Shown piece by piece: positions 17,506-25,196 of a DNA stretch of 64,000 nucleotides; the stretch's first letter is position 1; each line of letters starts with the position of its first letter. The notes under the pieces are model-generated. The model was not told the origin of the DNA. It made no database searches and saw only the letters and a list, made by a program, of their open reading frames with translations. This stretch comes from Aquabacterium sp. (GTDB lineage Bacteria > Pseudomonadota > Gammaproteobacteria > Burkholderiales > Burkholderiaceae_C): positions 62,001 through 126,000 of the forward strand of contig NZ_JACRAH010000003.1 of NCBI RefSeq assembly GCF_016234775.1, read 5' to 3'. The translations under genes were made by a program, and so were the position numbers.

Positions 17506-18468
17506 ATGCCCACCACCGATCCAGCCCTGAACAGCGCGCAAGCCAAATCCTGCCAGCCATGCAGCGGCCCGCATCAGGTGCACGAACTCCTGCGCGCCAA
17601 CGAAGAGCTCAAGATCCTCAATGCGAAGTTGTCCGCCACGCAGGACAAGCTCGTGCAATCAGAAAAGCTGGCTTCGATCGGCCAACTGGCTGCAGGCGTG
17701 GCGCACGAGATCAACAACCCGATCGGCTACATCTTCTCGAACTTTGGCACGCTGGAGCGTTACCTCGTTCACCTGTTTCAGATGCTGTCGGCCTATGAAG
17801 AAGCAGAACGACACCTGAGCGACACCCCCCAAGGCCTGCAACTCAAGAAGCTGCGCGAACAAATCGAACTGGACTACCTCAAAGAGGACATCCCAAACCT
17901 GATGCAGGAGTCCCGTGAGGGCATTTCAAGAGTCCGCAAGATCGTCAGTGATCTCAAGGACTTCTCACGCGTTGGCGCCAGTCAGGAATGGGTCTGGGCC
18001 AACCTGCACAGAGGGATCGAGTCCACACTCAACATCGTCAACAACGAGATCAAGTACAAGGCCGATGTCGCCAAGGTATTCGGCGACATCCCTGATGTGC
18101 AATGCCTGCCATCCGAGATCAACCAGGTCATCATGAACCTGCTGATCAACGCCACACACGCCATTACCGCCGAGCGCGGCACCATCACCATCCGCACGGG
18201 TCGAACGGGAGAAGGCGACAGCGAGCAGGTATGGATCGAGGTGGAAGACAACGGCTGCGGCATCGCCAAAGAACATATCAGCAAGGTGTTCGACCCCTTC
18301 TTCACGACCAAGCCAGTGGGCAAGGGCACGGGACTGGGTTTGTCACTCTCCTATGGCATCGTGCAAAAGCACAACGGTCACATCGATGTGAGAAGCGAAC
18401 CCGGCCAAGGCACCTGCTTTCGTATCAGCCTGCCCGTTCGACACCACAGCACGGAGGCCCAGGAATGA
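17506..18468 (+). CDS. soluble sensor histidine kinase
   Basis: 320-residue histidine kinase without membrane segments. A short N-terminal region leads into a coiled coil (ELLRANEELKILNAKLSATQ), then the H-box with His67 in GVAHEINNPIGYI, an inserted helical region, and a HATPase domain with N-box NLLINATHAI, G1 DNGCGI, F-box FDPFFTTK and G2 GKGTGLGLS. The H-box type resembles kinases such as ZraS/NtrB relatives. Its stop overlaps the start of the REC-HD-GYP gene (ATGA), so the two are translationally coupled and probably cognate partners. The input is unknown; it may be regulated through the HDOD protein. Confidence 0.92.
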   Translation: MPTTDPALNSAQAKSCQPCSGPHQVHELLRANEELKILNAKLSATQDKLVQSEKLASIGQLAAGVAHEINNPIGYIFSNFGTLERYLVHLFQMLSAYEEAERHLSDTPQGLQLKKLREQIELDYLKEDIPNLMQESREGISRVRKIVSDLKDFSRVGASQEWVWANLHRGIESTLNIVNNEIKYKADVAKVFGDIPDVQCLPSEINQVIMNLLINATHAITAERGTITIRTGRTGEGDSEQVWIEVEDNGCGIAKEHISKVFDPFFTTKPVGKGTGLGLSLSYGIVQKHNGHIDVRSEPGQGTCFRISLPVRHHSTEAQE

Positions 18469-19955
18469 GCGCACAACCGAGCCAGACGCTGAGCAGCAAA
18501 CCCGTGATGTTCGACATCGACGCCGTCCTCAATGAACCGCTGAGCGAGCATCCCGAGCGGGATGCCGCCCATGGCTTCCCCATGCCCGAACTGCATGCGA
18601 TCGGCTCGCCTGCGGCCTTTGTACCTGCGCCCGATACCGATGCCCATGCCGACACCACGCGCACAATCCTGTGCGTGGACGACGAGCCCAACGTCCTGGC
18701 CGCGCTGGTTCGCCTGCTGAGGGGAACCGGCCACCGTGTGCTCACCGCGTCAGGCGGCCCCGATGCCCTGGCCTTGATGGCGCGCGAGCAGGTCGATCTG
18801 CTGATCTCCGACATGCGCATGCCTGGCATGAGTGGCACCGACCTGATGCTGAAGGTGCGCAGCGGCTGGCCCCACGTCACGCGCCTGCTCCTGACCGGCC
18901 ACTCGGACGTGAGTGCCACCATTGCTGCCATCAATGAAGGCCAGGTACACCGTTACCTGACCAAGCCTTGGGGCGACGCCGAATTGGTGCTGACCATCAA
19001 GGAGTCCTTCGAGCACAAGTTCCTGGAAGAAGAAAAGCAAAGACTGGAAGCCCTGACGCGCAGCCAAAACGAGGAACTCAAGCACCTCAACACCCACCTG
19101 GAAGCCCTGGTGGCAGACAGAACGCAGGAGCTGGAGCAAGCCAACGAGCGCGTCAAGAAAAATTACTTCAACTCCATCAAGACGTTTTCCAACCTGATTG
19201 AACTGCGCGGAGGGCAGTTGATGGGCCACGCTCGCCGTGTGGCCGACCTCAGCCTGCGGACGGCCAAGGTGCTGGGGCTCAACGAGTCCCAGACCAACGA
19301 TGTGCTGATCGCGGCCCTGCTGCACGACATCGGCCAGATCGGCCTGCCCGACGCCTTGCTGAACAAGGCTGCCAGCGAGCTGACACCACGGGAAGCCGCA
19401 CCATACCGCATGCACCCTGTCTTTGGCGAACAGGCCTTGCTGGGCCAGGATGACATGCAGAACGTGGCCGCTGTGATCCGGGCCCACCATGAACGCTTCG
19501 ATGGCCAGGGCTACCCGGACGGCCTGGCCGGCAACGACATCCCACTGGAGGCACGCATCCTCGCCGTGGCCGATGCCTACGAGGATCTCGTTAACGGCCG
19601 CCTGGTCAGCGAACACATGAAGCCGGCCGACGCCTGCGCCCTGCTCTTTCGCGGGCGAGGTTCGCAATTCGACCCCGAAGTGCTGGATGCCTTCATGAGC
19701 CTGTTCGCCCATCTGGCCAACAACCACGACACACCGGCTCAGACCACCAGCGAGGCACAAGCGGTACTGCTGCGGCCGGACGAGCTGCAGGCCGGCATGA
19801 TCATGGCCCGCGACCTTCTGTCACCGCAAGGCGTGTTGCTGCTGGCCAGTGAGCATGTGCTCACCACGGACCTGATCAAGCGCATCCGCGTATTCGAGCG
19901 CCGCAACGGGCGCCCCATCTTGCTGGCCACCCGGCCGGCGAAGGAAGCACCATGA
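18465..19955 (+). CDS. response regulator REC-HD-GYP (RpfG-like c-di-GMP phosphodiesterase)
   Basis: 496 residues: an unusual 65-residue N-terminal leader, a receiver domain at about 67-185 (CVDDEPN pocket, phosphoacceptor Asp in SDMRMPGM, KPW end), a coiled coil of about 50 residues (LEEEKQRLEALTRSQNEELK), and an HD-GYP domain from about residue 230. HD (LLHDIGQIGLPD near 287) and HHERFDGQGYPDG (near 343) are present, so c-di-GMP hydrolysis to pGpG/GMP is expected. The usual HDIGK lysine is glutamine. A C-terminal tail of about 90 residues (LRPDELQAGMIMARDLLS) is typical for the family. ATGA overlap with the kinase upstream and with the REC gene downstream. Confidence 0.92.
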   Translation: MSAQPSQTLSSKPVMFDIDAVLNEPLSEHPERDAAHGFPMPELHAIGSPAAFVPAPDTDAHADTTRTILCVDDEPNVLAALVRLLRGTGHRVLTASGGPDALALMAREQVDLLISDMRMPGMSGTDLMLKVRSGWPHVTRLLLTGHSDVSATIAAINEGQVHRYLTKPWGDAELVLTIKESFEHKFLEEEKQRLEALTRSQNEELKHLNTHLEALVADRTQELEQANERVKKNYFNSIKTFSNLIELRGGQLMGHARRVADLSLRTAKVLGLNESQTNDVLIAALLHDIGQIGLPDALLNKAASELTPREAAPYRMHPVFGEQALLGQDDMQNVAAVIRAHHERFDGQGYPDGLAGNDIPLEARILAVADAYEDLVNGRLVSEHMKPADACALLFRGRGSQFDPEVLDAFMSLFAHLANNHDTPAQTTSEAQAVLLRPDELQAGMIMARDLLSPQGVLLLASEHVLTTDLIKRIRVFERRNGRPILLATRPAKEAP

Positions 19956-20494
19956 GCAAACTGATGATCGTGGACGACGAGGCCAATGTGACCAACGCCT
20001 TGTTGCGCGTGCTACGTCGGCGCCTGCCGCTCAACGTCCGCATGGAGGCGTTCGTAGACCCTCTCAAGGCGCTGGAGCGAGCTCAAGAAGCAACGTTCGA
20101 GATCATTCTCAGCGACTACCGCATGCCGCAGATGGACGGCATCACTTTCCTGCAAGCTGCCAAGACGATCCAGCCACATGCGGTGTGCATGATCCTGTCG
20201 GCGTCCACCGAGGTCGACACCATCATGAAAGCCATCAACAACGTGGAGGCCTTTCGATACTTGACCAAACCATGGGACGAAGCCGATCTGGTCGATCAGA
20301 TCGAGCAAGCACTGCACCGCAGCGAGCAGGCGCGTGAGACACGGCATCTCGCCGATGACATGCGCGCACTTCGGGGCGACATCTCGCCACAGGTGCGAGA
20401 AGCCCGGCTGCTGGAAGAACTGGAGCCAGGCATCACCCAAGTGGAATGGGGCCCCAACGGCGAGGTGCTGATGCCGCCGCTGAACAAAAGTTGA
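19952..20494 (+). CDS. response regulator (REC) with short C-terminal tail
   Basis: 180-residue protein: receiver domain at residues 1-125 with the VDDE acidic pocket, phosphoacceptor Asp in LSDYRMPQMDG and the C-terminal TKPWDEADL, then a 55-residue tail without a DNA-binding domain. It starts within the stop region of the HD-GYP gene (ATGA overlap). The receiver is the same KPW subtype as those in the HD-GYP protein and the 993-residue protein, so all three may compete for the same kinase. Likely a phosphate sink, shuttle or protein-interaction output. Confidence 0.88.
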   Translation: MSKLMIVDDEANVTNALLRVLRRRLPLNVRMEAFVDPLKALERAQEATFEIILSDYRMPQMDGITFLQAAKTIQPHAVCMILSASTEVDTIMKAINNVEAFRYLTKPWDEADLVDQIEQALHRSEQARETRHLADDMRALRGDISPQVREARLLEELEPGITQVEWGPNGEVLMPPLNKS

Positions 20495-20540
20495 ATTCAA
20501 CTCAAGCATGCCGATATTGTTAACATATGGTTCATGCTTG
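20491..20540 (+). promoter_or_regulatory. dyad-rich region at the metR start
   Basis: A perfect palindrome TTGAATTCAA (20491-20500) overlaps the stop of the upstream gene. CAAGCATG (20503-20510) and its complement CATGCTTG (20533-20540) form an 8-base inverted repeat with a 22-base spacer that includes the start codon. LysR regulators commonly bind such dyads near their own promoter, so autoregulation is a reasonable inference. The site does not match the TGAA-N5-TTCA MetR box exactly. Confidence 0.4.
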
Positions 20541-21445
20541 AAGTTCGCCACCTTCGCTCACTGATCGCCATCGCCGACACCGGCAAACTGGCCACAGCGG
20601 CCGAGCGTGTTCACCTGACGCAATCCGCCCTGTCGCACCAGGTTCGGGCTGTGGAAGCGCACTACGCCACGCCGTTGTTCGAGCGCACGCGCCAGGGCCT
20701 GCGCTTCACGCCAGCGGGGGATCGATTGCTGGCACTGGCACGCACCGTGCTCAATGACGTGAGTGCCGCCGAGCGCGATCTGCAACGCATGAAGGGTGAA
20801 ACCACAGGCGAGCTGCGCATCGCGCTGGAATGCCACACCTGCTTCGACTGGCTGATGCCGGTGATGCACGCGTTCCGCCAGCGCTGGCCTGAGGTGGAGC
20901 TGGATCTGGTGGCTGGCTTTCATGCCGATCCGCTCGCCTTGCTCAAGGAAGGGCGCGCCGACCTCGTCATCGGCTCACGCCCCAAGTCGCAACGGGCCTG
21001 GTCTGTACGCCCCCTGTTCCGCTTTGAGATCCTGTCCGTGCTGGCCAATGATCACCCGCTGCGTCACAAGCGCTTCCTCACCGCCAGGGACATGGCCGAC
21101 CAGACGCTGATCACCTACCCCGTGCCCGAGCAGCGCATCGACCTGATCCGCGAGGTGCTCAAACCGGCGGGTGTAGAACCAACGCGCCGCACAGCTGAGC
21201 TGACGGTCGCCATCGTGCAACTGGTGGCCAGCCGACGCGGCATCGCCGCCCTGCCCAACTGGGGCCTGCAAAGCTATCTGGAGCACGACTATGTCAAGGC
21301 CGTGCCCATCGGCCCCAAAGGGCTATGGAGCGAACTGCACGCCATTTGCCCGAAAGCGCTCGCCAGCCGCCCGTATATGCAGGACATGGCCGACATCATT
21401 GGCCAGGAATGCGCGAGACTGCCTGGCATCGAGTGGCTAGCCTGA
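20534..21445 (+). CDS. metR: MetR-type LysR family transcriptional regulator
   Basis: 303-residue LysR regulator. The N-terminal winged helix (EVRHLRSLIAIADTGKLATAAERVH, QSALSHQVRAVE) and the effector domain opening (ALECHTCFDWLMPVM) match MetR, the homocysteine-responsive activator of metE and other methionine and one-carbon genes. Length is as expected for the family. No methionine biosynthesis gene is adjacent in this window, so its targets lie elsewhere. A dyad spans the start codon and may be an autoregulatory site. Confidence 0.85.
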   Translation: MLEVRHLRSLIAIADTGKLATAAERVHLTQSALSHQVRAVEAHYATPLFERTRQGLRFTPAGDRLLALARTVLNDVSAAERDLQRMKGETTGELRIALECHTCFDWLMPVMHAFRQRWPEVELDLVAGFHADPLALLKEGRADLVIGSRPKSQRAWSVRPLFRFEILSVLANDHPLRHKRFLTARDMADQTLITYPVPEQRIDLIREVLKPAGVEPTRRTAELTVAIVQLVASRRGIAALPNWGLQSYLEHDYVKAVPIGPKGLWSELHAICPKALASRPYMQDMADIIGQECARLPGIEWLA

Positions 21446-21500
21446 TGCTCAAGACACCCTCATCGCACGATACGGCACGCCGCAACACATAGGTCTTGAC

Positions 21501-22163
21501 ATGCAACTGGACACCGTCGAAATCGAAACAGGCCCCACCCCGCAGACCAGCATCATCATCCTGCATGGTCTGGGCGCCGATGGCAGTGACTTCGCACCCT
21601 TCTGCGATGAACTGAACCTCTCGGCCATCGGCCCCGTTCGCTTCGTGATGCCCAGCGCCCCTGTGATGCCGGTGAGCATCAATGGTGGCTACGAGATGCG
21701 CGCCTGGTACGACATCCTGCCCACCAATGACCCTACGCGTCGTGAAGACGAGGCCAGTCTGCGCCGCTCGCACCTCGCCATCAACACCTTGATCGAACGC
21801 GAGGCGCAACGCGGCGTCGCGCCCGAGCGCATCGTGCTGATGGGCTTTTCGCAAGGCTGCGCCATGGCTCTGATGGCCGGCTTGCGCTATCCGCAGGCGC
21901 TGGGCGGCATCATCGCGCTGTCGGGCTACCTGCCCTTGCCGCAGTTCACGCAGGCGGAGCGCCATGCGGCCAACCAGCGCACGCCCATCTTCATGGCGCA
22001 CGGCCAGCACGATGACGTGGTGCTGATGAGCCGAGGCGCCGCAGCCCGCGATCAACTTCGGCAATGGGGATACCGTGTCGACTGGCACGACTACCCCATG
22101 ACCCACAGCCTGTGCCTGGACGAAGTGCAGGACATCAACCAGTGGTTGCTGGGCCAGTGGTGA
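21501..22163 (+). CDS. carboxylesterase / phospholipase (alpha/beta hydrolase)
   Basis: 220-residue alpha/beta hydrolase of the carboxylesterase II/acyl-protein thioesterase family. It has the oxyanion HGLGADGSDF segment, the nucleophile elbow GFSQG near residue 115, Asp in GQHDDVV and His in YPMTHSL, so the triad is complete. No signal peptide. Typical substrates are short-chain esters or lysophospholipids. Its last 29 bases overlap the convergent YiiX-like gene. Confidence 0.9.
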   Translation: MQLDTVEIETGPTPQTSIIILHGLGADGSDFAPFCDELNLSAIGPVRFVMPSAPVMPVSINGGYEMRAWYDILPTNDPTRREDEASLRRSHLAINTLIEREAQRGVAPERIVLMGFSQGCAMALMAGLRYPQALGGIIALSGYLPLPQFTQAERHAANQRTPIFMAHGQHDDVVLMSRGAAARDQLRQWGYRVDWHDYPMTHSLCLDEVQDINQWLLGQW

Positions 22164-22755
22164 CCACCCCGTCAAACACGGTCTGAAGCCGGGGGCTTTG
22201 CAGCAAGCTGGCCGGCGAGACCGTTTCTCGCTGCCACGGAATACGCCCGAAGTACCAGACCTGCCAGAAGCGCAGGTTGACGTTAGGGTTGTGCGCGAGC
22301 AGCGTCGAGAAGTTTTCCACCTCGCCCAGTTGCTGGCCTGTGGCCTGCGCCACCACCTCGCGCACGTATTTGGAGCAGAACTGCCGCCCCGAACGCAGGT
22401 TGAAGCCGGTGTCATACAAGACGCCCGTGCGCTCGCGGGCCGCCACATACAAGGCCTGACGCTGGACCGGCGTGAGCGGTGCCGTCAAACGCGCGACAGC
22501 GAGGCGGTGACCCTCCGAGCGTGCGACGAACTGGGACAGGGTTGTGAACCGCGAGAAAGGAAACGTGCTTTCGGCCACCACCGGATCCGCCCCACCTTGG
22601 GCAACCACCACGCCAACGTGATTGGTCCATGACAGGGTGGCATCGGCCACCTCTCTGAAGGGTCTGGCCGGCACGCGGATGAAGACCACATCACCCACCT
22701 GAACCTGTTGAGACAACTGCGCCACAGGCTGTGGCGGCGGCAAGAAAAAGGGCAT
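22135..22755 (-). CDS. YiiX/YebB-like permuted NlpC/P60 papain-fold hydrolase
   Basis: 206-residue protein of the YiiX family (permuted NlpC/P60). After a proline-rich start comes GDVVFIRVPARPFREVADAT, then the conserved His46 in TNHVGVVV, a Glu at about 62 (VAES) and Cys127 in GRQFCSKYV, giving a plausible Cys-His dyad. These proteins are amidases or acyltransferases acting on cell-wall peptides or lipids; the substrate is unknown. The start at 22755 is supported by GGGAG; the longer open frame upstream is antisense to the neighbouring gene. No signal peptide is evident. Confidence 0.82.
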   Translation of the reverse strand: MPFFLPPPQPVAQLSQQVQVGDVVFIRVPARPFREVADATLSWTNHVGVVVAQGGADPVVAESTFPFSRFTTLSQFVARSEGHRLAVARLTAPLTPVQRQALYVAARERTGVLYDTGFNLRSGRQFCSKYVREVVAQATGQQLGEVENFSTLLAHNPNVNLRFWQVWYFGRIPWQRETVSPASLLQSPRLQTVFDGVVTTGPATTG

Positions 22756-22896
22756 GAAGGACTCCCGTTGACAAGCAGGCATGCAGCTTGATCTCGGGCG
22801 CCCCTCAGCACCAGTGATTTCGCCGGGGTGCCAGTTTGTGCAACATCCAGTATCACCACGCGATACCGCCCTGGCTTGAGGCAAGATACGCCCCCA

Positions 22897-23613
22897 ATGA
22901 GCAATGAAACCCTGGTGCTGGAAGCGAGTGAGGCGCTGCCGCACGTTCCCCTGGCCCCCGCCCCCTGGCGCATCACCGGCAATGGCTACATCGTCGCGGT
23001 CTGGTTGCCGCGCGATGTGATCAACAACGCCTTTCTCCCCCCCTCGCTGGCGCCGTCTCATCGTGGCCGGCTGGCCTTCATGATGTTCGTCGATTACCAC
23101 GAGACACCGTGCGGCCAGTATCACGAACTGCTCTACATCCCCGGGCCCATGCAGTTCAACGAGCACCGACACCGCTCCATCACGCGCATCTTCGTGTCCA
23201 GCTACGACTCGGTGGTCAATGGCCGGCGCAACTGGGGCATCCCCAAGGACCGAGCGGATTTCAGCGTGAGCTATGACGACCAGGGCATCGACCATGTGCG
23301 CGTGCAGCGCGATGGCCATACCTTCGTTGAACTAGCGTTCAAACCCAAGGGCCCGTCGATCCATTTCAACGCGGCCGTGATACCGAGGTTCCTGCGCACG
23401 CTGGCACAGCATTGGGAAGGCAACGAGTACATCTACACGCCAGACGCTGACGGTTTCGTGCAAATGGCCTCGCTGCAATCGGCCCGCTTTGATGCGGCGC
23501 TGTTTCCAGATCTGGCGCGAGGGAGGGTACTGGGCGTCGTCAAGGCCAAACACTTCAACATGCGGTTCATCCAATCCATCATCCGGCCCATGAAGCATCG
23601 CACCTGGGCTTAA
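22897..23613 (+). CDS. acetoacetate decarboxylase-like protein
   Basis: 238-residue member of the acetoacetate decarboxylase (ADC)-like superfamily. Family features are WLPRDVINNAFLPPSLAP, a YHELLYIPG segment and RNWGIPKDRADF, where the lysine is in the expected Schiff-base neighbourhood. Many members of this group are not true decarboxylases and instead act as hydratase or aldolase-like enzymes in secondary metabolism, so the substrate is not assigned. The frame could start further upstream, but the ATG at 22897 gives the usual N-terminus. It stands alone between the YiiX-like gene and a decayed lipoprotein gene. Confidence 0.72.
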   Translation: MSNETLVLEASEALPHVPLAPAPWRITGNGYIVAVWLPRDVINNAFLPPSLAPSHRGRLAFMMFVDYHETPCGQYHELLYIPGPMQFNEHRHRSITRIFVSSYDSVVNGRRNWGIPKDRADFSVSYDDQGIDHVRVQRDGHTFVELAFKPKGPSIHFNAAVIPRFLRTLAQHWEGNEYIYTPDADGFVQMASLQSARFDAALFPDLARGRVLGVVKAKHFNMRFIQSIIRPMKHRTWA

Positions 23614-23669
23614 TTCATCGCGGGTGTCACTGATTGACGCGCACCATTTGCGATCGCACCAGAAAAAAC

Positions 23670-23909
23670 CGCATACACGGGTAACTGCGTTTACCGATGC
23701 CAGGCCAACCAGCTCGACAGGCTGGCATGCACCTGATCGGCCTGACTCGGCGAAAGATGCAGCTTGTCATCCAGCCACCAGCAGGCCAGGCTTTCGGCCC
23801 GGTTGTACGCCATCTGAACCACGCTGCAACCCAACACGATCAGCATCAAACAGATCAGCAGGCATCTACCGATAGCGTGACGCATGGGGCGCACCACGTT
23901 GTCATCCAT
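23670..23909 (-). pseudogene. decayed DUF6279-type lipoprotein gene
   Basis: The minus strand encodes a 72-residue product with a signal peptide and lipobox (LIVLGC), then SVVQMAYNRAESLACWWLDD and WLAWHR, the N-terminal hallmark of DUF6279 lipoproteins, which normally run to about 250-290 residues. Here a TAA (23691-23693) interrupts the frame directly after WHR. Reading through it gives TQLPVYA, the expected family continuation (W-H-R-x-T-Q-L-P-x-Y-A), after which similarity stops. This looks like a nonsense mutation followed by loss of the 3' part. The rest of the 23614-23968 stretch holds no gene. Family recognition is from memory of the motif. Confidence 0.6.
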
Positions 23910-23968
23910 CGCCCCTCACACCCGTGGCGTGCAAGTGGCGAGCACATGGCGGCTTGATGGCAAGCCGA

Positions 23969-24862
23969 TCAGATCACGGTGCGAGCCCGCTCCAGCATGA
24001 AGTCGATGAAGGTGGAAGCGGCTCGTGTGTGATGCCGATTGGGCATGTAGAGCATGTACATCTGCGTGCCGAAGATGCTGAGCTTCCAGTCATTGAGCGC
24101 GGTCTGCACGCGCCCGGCCTGCACCTCGTCTTGCACCACGTAGTCAGGCACCAGGCCCACACCCAGGCCGGCCAGAATGGCTTCGCGCAGAAAGCCGAAG
24201 TTCTCCGACATCAAGGTGGGTGACAGCGGCACCTCATGGCGCTCGCCGTGCAGATAGGCCGACAGGCGCAACTGCCGCCCCACCACACCCGACGTGATCA
24301 CGGGCAGTTGATCCAGATCTTCCAGTTGGCGGGGCATGCCATGGGCCTTGGCATAGTCTGCGGACGCACAGGCCACATAGCGCACAGGCCCCATGTCCCG
24401 CGCCACGAGGTGATCAGGTGGGTCGGACATCACGCGTACGGCGATGTCCACCTCGTCACGCAACAGGTCGACCACGCGGTTTTCGAACGCCACGTCCATC
24501 ACGATGCCCGGGTAGGCACGCTTGAAATCGATCAGCCAGGGCAACATCACCATCTGCCCGTAACCGCTGGGCACACTCAGGCGCACACGGCCCTGCAGGC
24601 TCTGCCCCAGCGTGGCCACCGACTCGCGCGCCGCATCCAGCTCATTGCGGATCTTGCGGCCGTGTTCGTACAACTGCAGGCCGATTTCAGTCGGTTCGAT
24701 GCGGCGGGTGGTACGCCGCACCAGTTGCTGGCCCACGCTGCGCTCGAAGGTGCCCAGGTGATAGCTCACATTGGCGCGGCTCATCTTGAGTCGGCGTGCC
24801 GCCTCGCTGAGGTTGCCGGCGTCCAGAATCTCGACCAGCAGGGTCAGTGATTGCAGATCCAT
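23969..24862 (-). CDS. LysR family transcriptional regulator (CrgA-like group)
   Basis: 297-residue LysR regulator with a standard N-terminal helix-turn-helix (EAARRLKMSRANVSYHLGTFERSVG) and a two-subdomain effector region. The PSGYGQMVMLPWL and VDIAVRV segments fit the CrgA/PecT-like subfamily. I use the ATG at 24862; a GTG at 24874 is an alternative. It lies upstream of, and divergent to, the pim-like dicarboxylate operon, with one small gene between, so it is a candidate regulator of that operon. That is inference from position only. Confidence 0.85.
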   Translation of the reverse strand: MDLQSLTLLVEILDAGNLSEAARRLKMSRANVSYHLGTFERSVGQQLVRRTTRRIEPTEIGLQLYEHGRKIRNELDAARESVATLGQSLQGRVRLSVPSGYGQMVMLPWLIDFKRAYPGIVMDVAFENRVVDLLRDEVDIAVRVMSDPPDHLVARDMGPVRYVACASADYAKAHGMPRQLEDLDQLPVITSGVVGRQLRLSAYLHGERHEVPLSPTLMSENFGFLREAILAGLGVGLVPDYVVQDEVQAGRVQTALNDWKLSIFGTQMYMLYMPNRHHTRAASTFIDFMLERARTVI

Positions 24863-24910
24863 CTCGAATGACACTCACTCGCCGTCATGGCGCGCCATCA
24901 AGGCGCCACC

Positions 24911-25045
24911 TTATTTCTTCTTGCTGCGCTCTGGCACCACCGTGACTTTGGTGGGGCTCACGGCGTCCGGCGACATGGGTTTGGAGGGCGAGCTGTCTTT
25001 CTTCGGCTTTTTCGCTTCTTTGCCGTTGCGTTGACCCTTGGGCAT
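24911..25045 (-). CDS. small basic conserved protein (44 aa)
   Basis: 44-residue, very basic protein starting MPKGQRNGKEAKKPKKD and ending ERSKKK. Short proteins with this Lys-rich M-x-K-G-Q... KKPKK pattern recur in proteobacteria without known function. AAGGA lies about seven bases before the ATG. The charge suggests binding to nucleic acid or ribosomes, but this is a guess. It starts beside the palindrome at 25075-25089, which also faces the pim-like operon. Confidence 0.65.
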   Translation of the reverse strand: MPKGQRNGKEAKKPKKDSSPSKPMSPDAVSPTKVTVVPERSKKK

Positions 25046-25074
25046 GATCTTGTCCTTTGATTGTTCAAATTGAT

Positions 25075-25089
25075 TTGACAGTCTGTCAA
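25075..25089. promoter_or_regulatory. 15-bp palindromic operator candidate between divergent genes
   Basis: Perfect palindrome TTGACAG-T-CTGTCAA in the region between the small basic gene (minus) and the fadB-like gene (plus). A further TGTCAA follows at 25103-25108. TTGACA within it also resembles a -35 element. Perfect odd-length palindromes of this size are typical operators for TetR- or GntR-type repressors of fatty-acid genes; no such regulator is encoded nearby, so the binding protein is unknown. Confidence 0.5.
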
Positions 25090-25196
25090 TAGATACAGGG
25101 ATTGTCAAGGCGCACTTGTTTTCGAACAATGTCCGATCCACGATGGGCCCTCAGCCTGCCGTGCAGCCGATCCGAACCGCAGAAAGCGCCCGCCCC

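Noticed and set aside
22756-23319. Longer start for the YiiX-like protein
   Set aside because: The extension is antisense to the acetoacetate-decarboxylase-like gene and lacks a ribosome site; GGGAG supports 22755.
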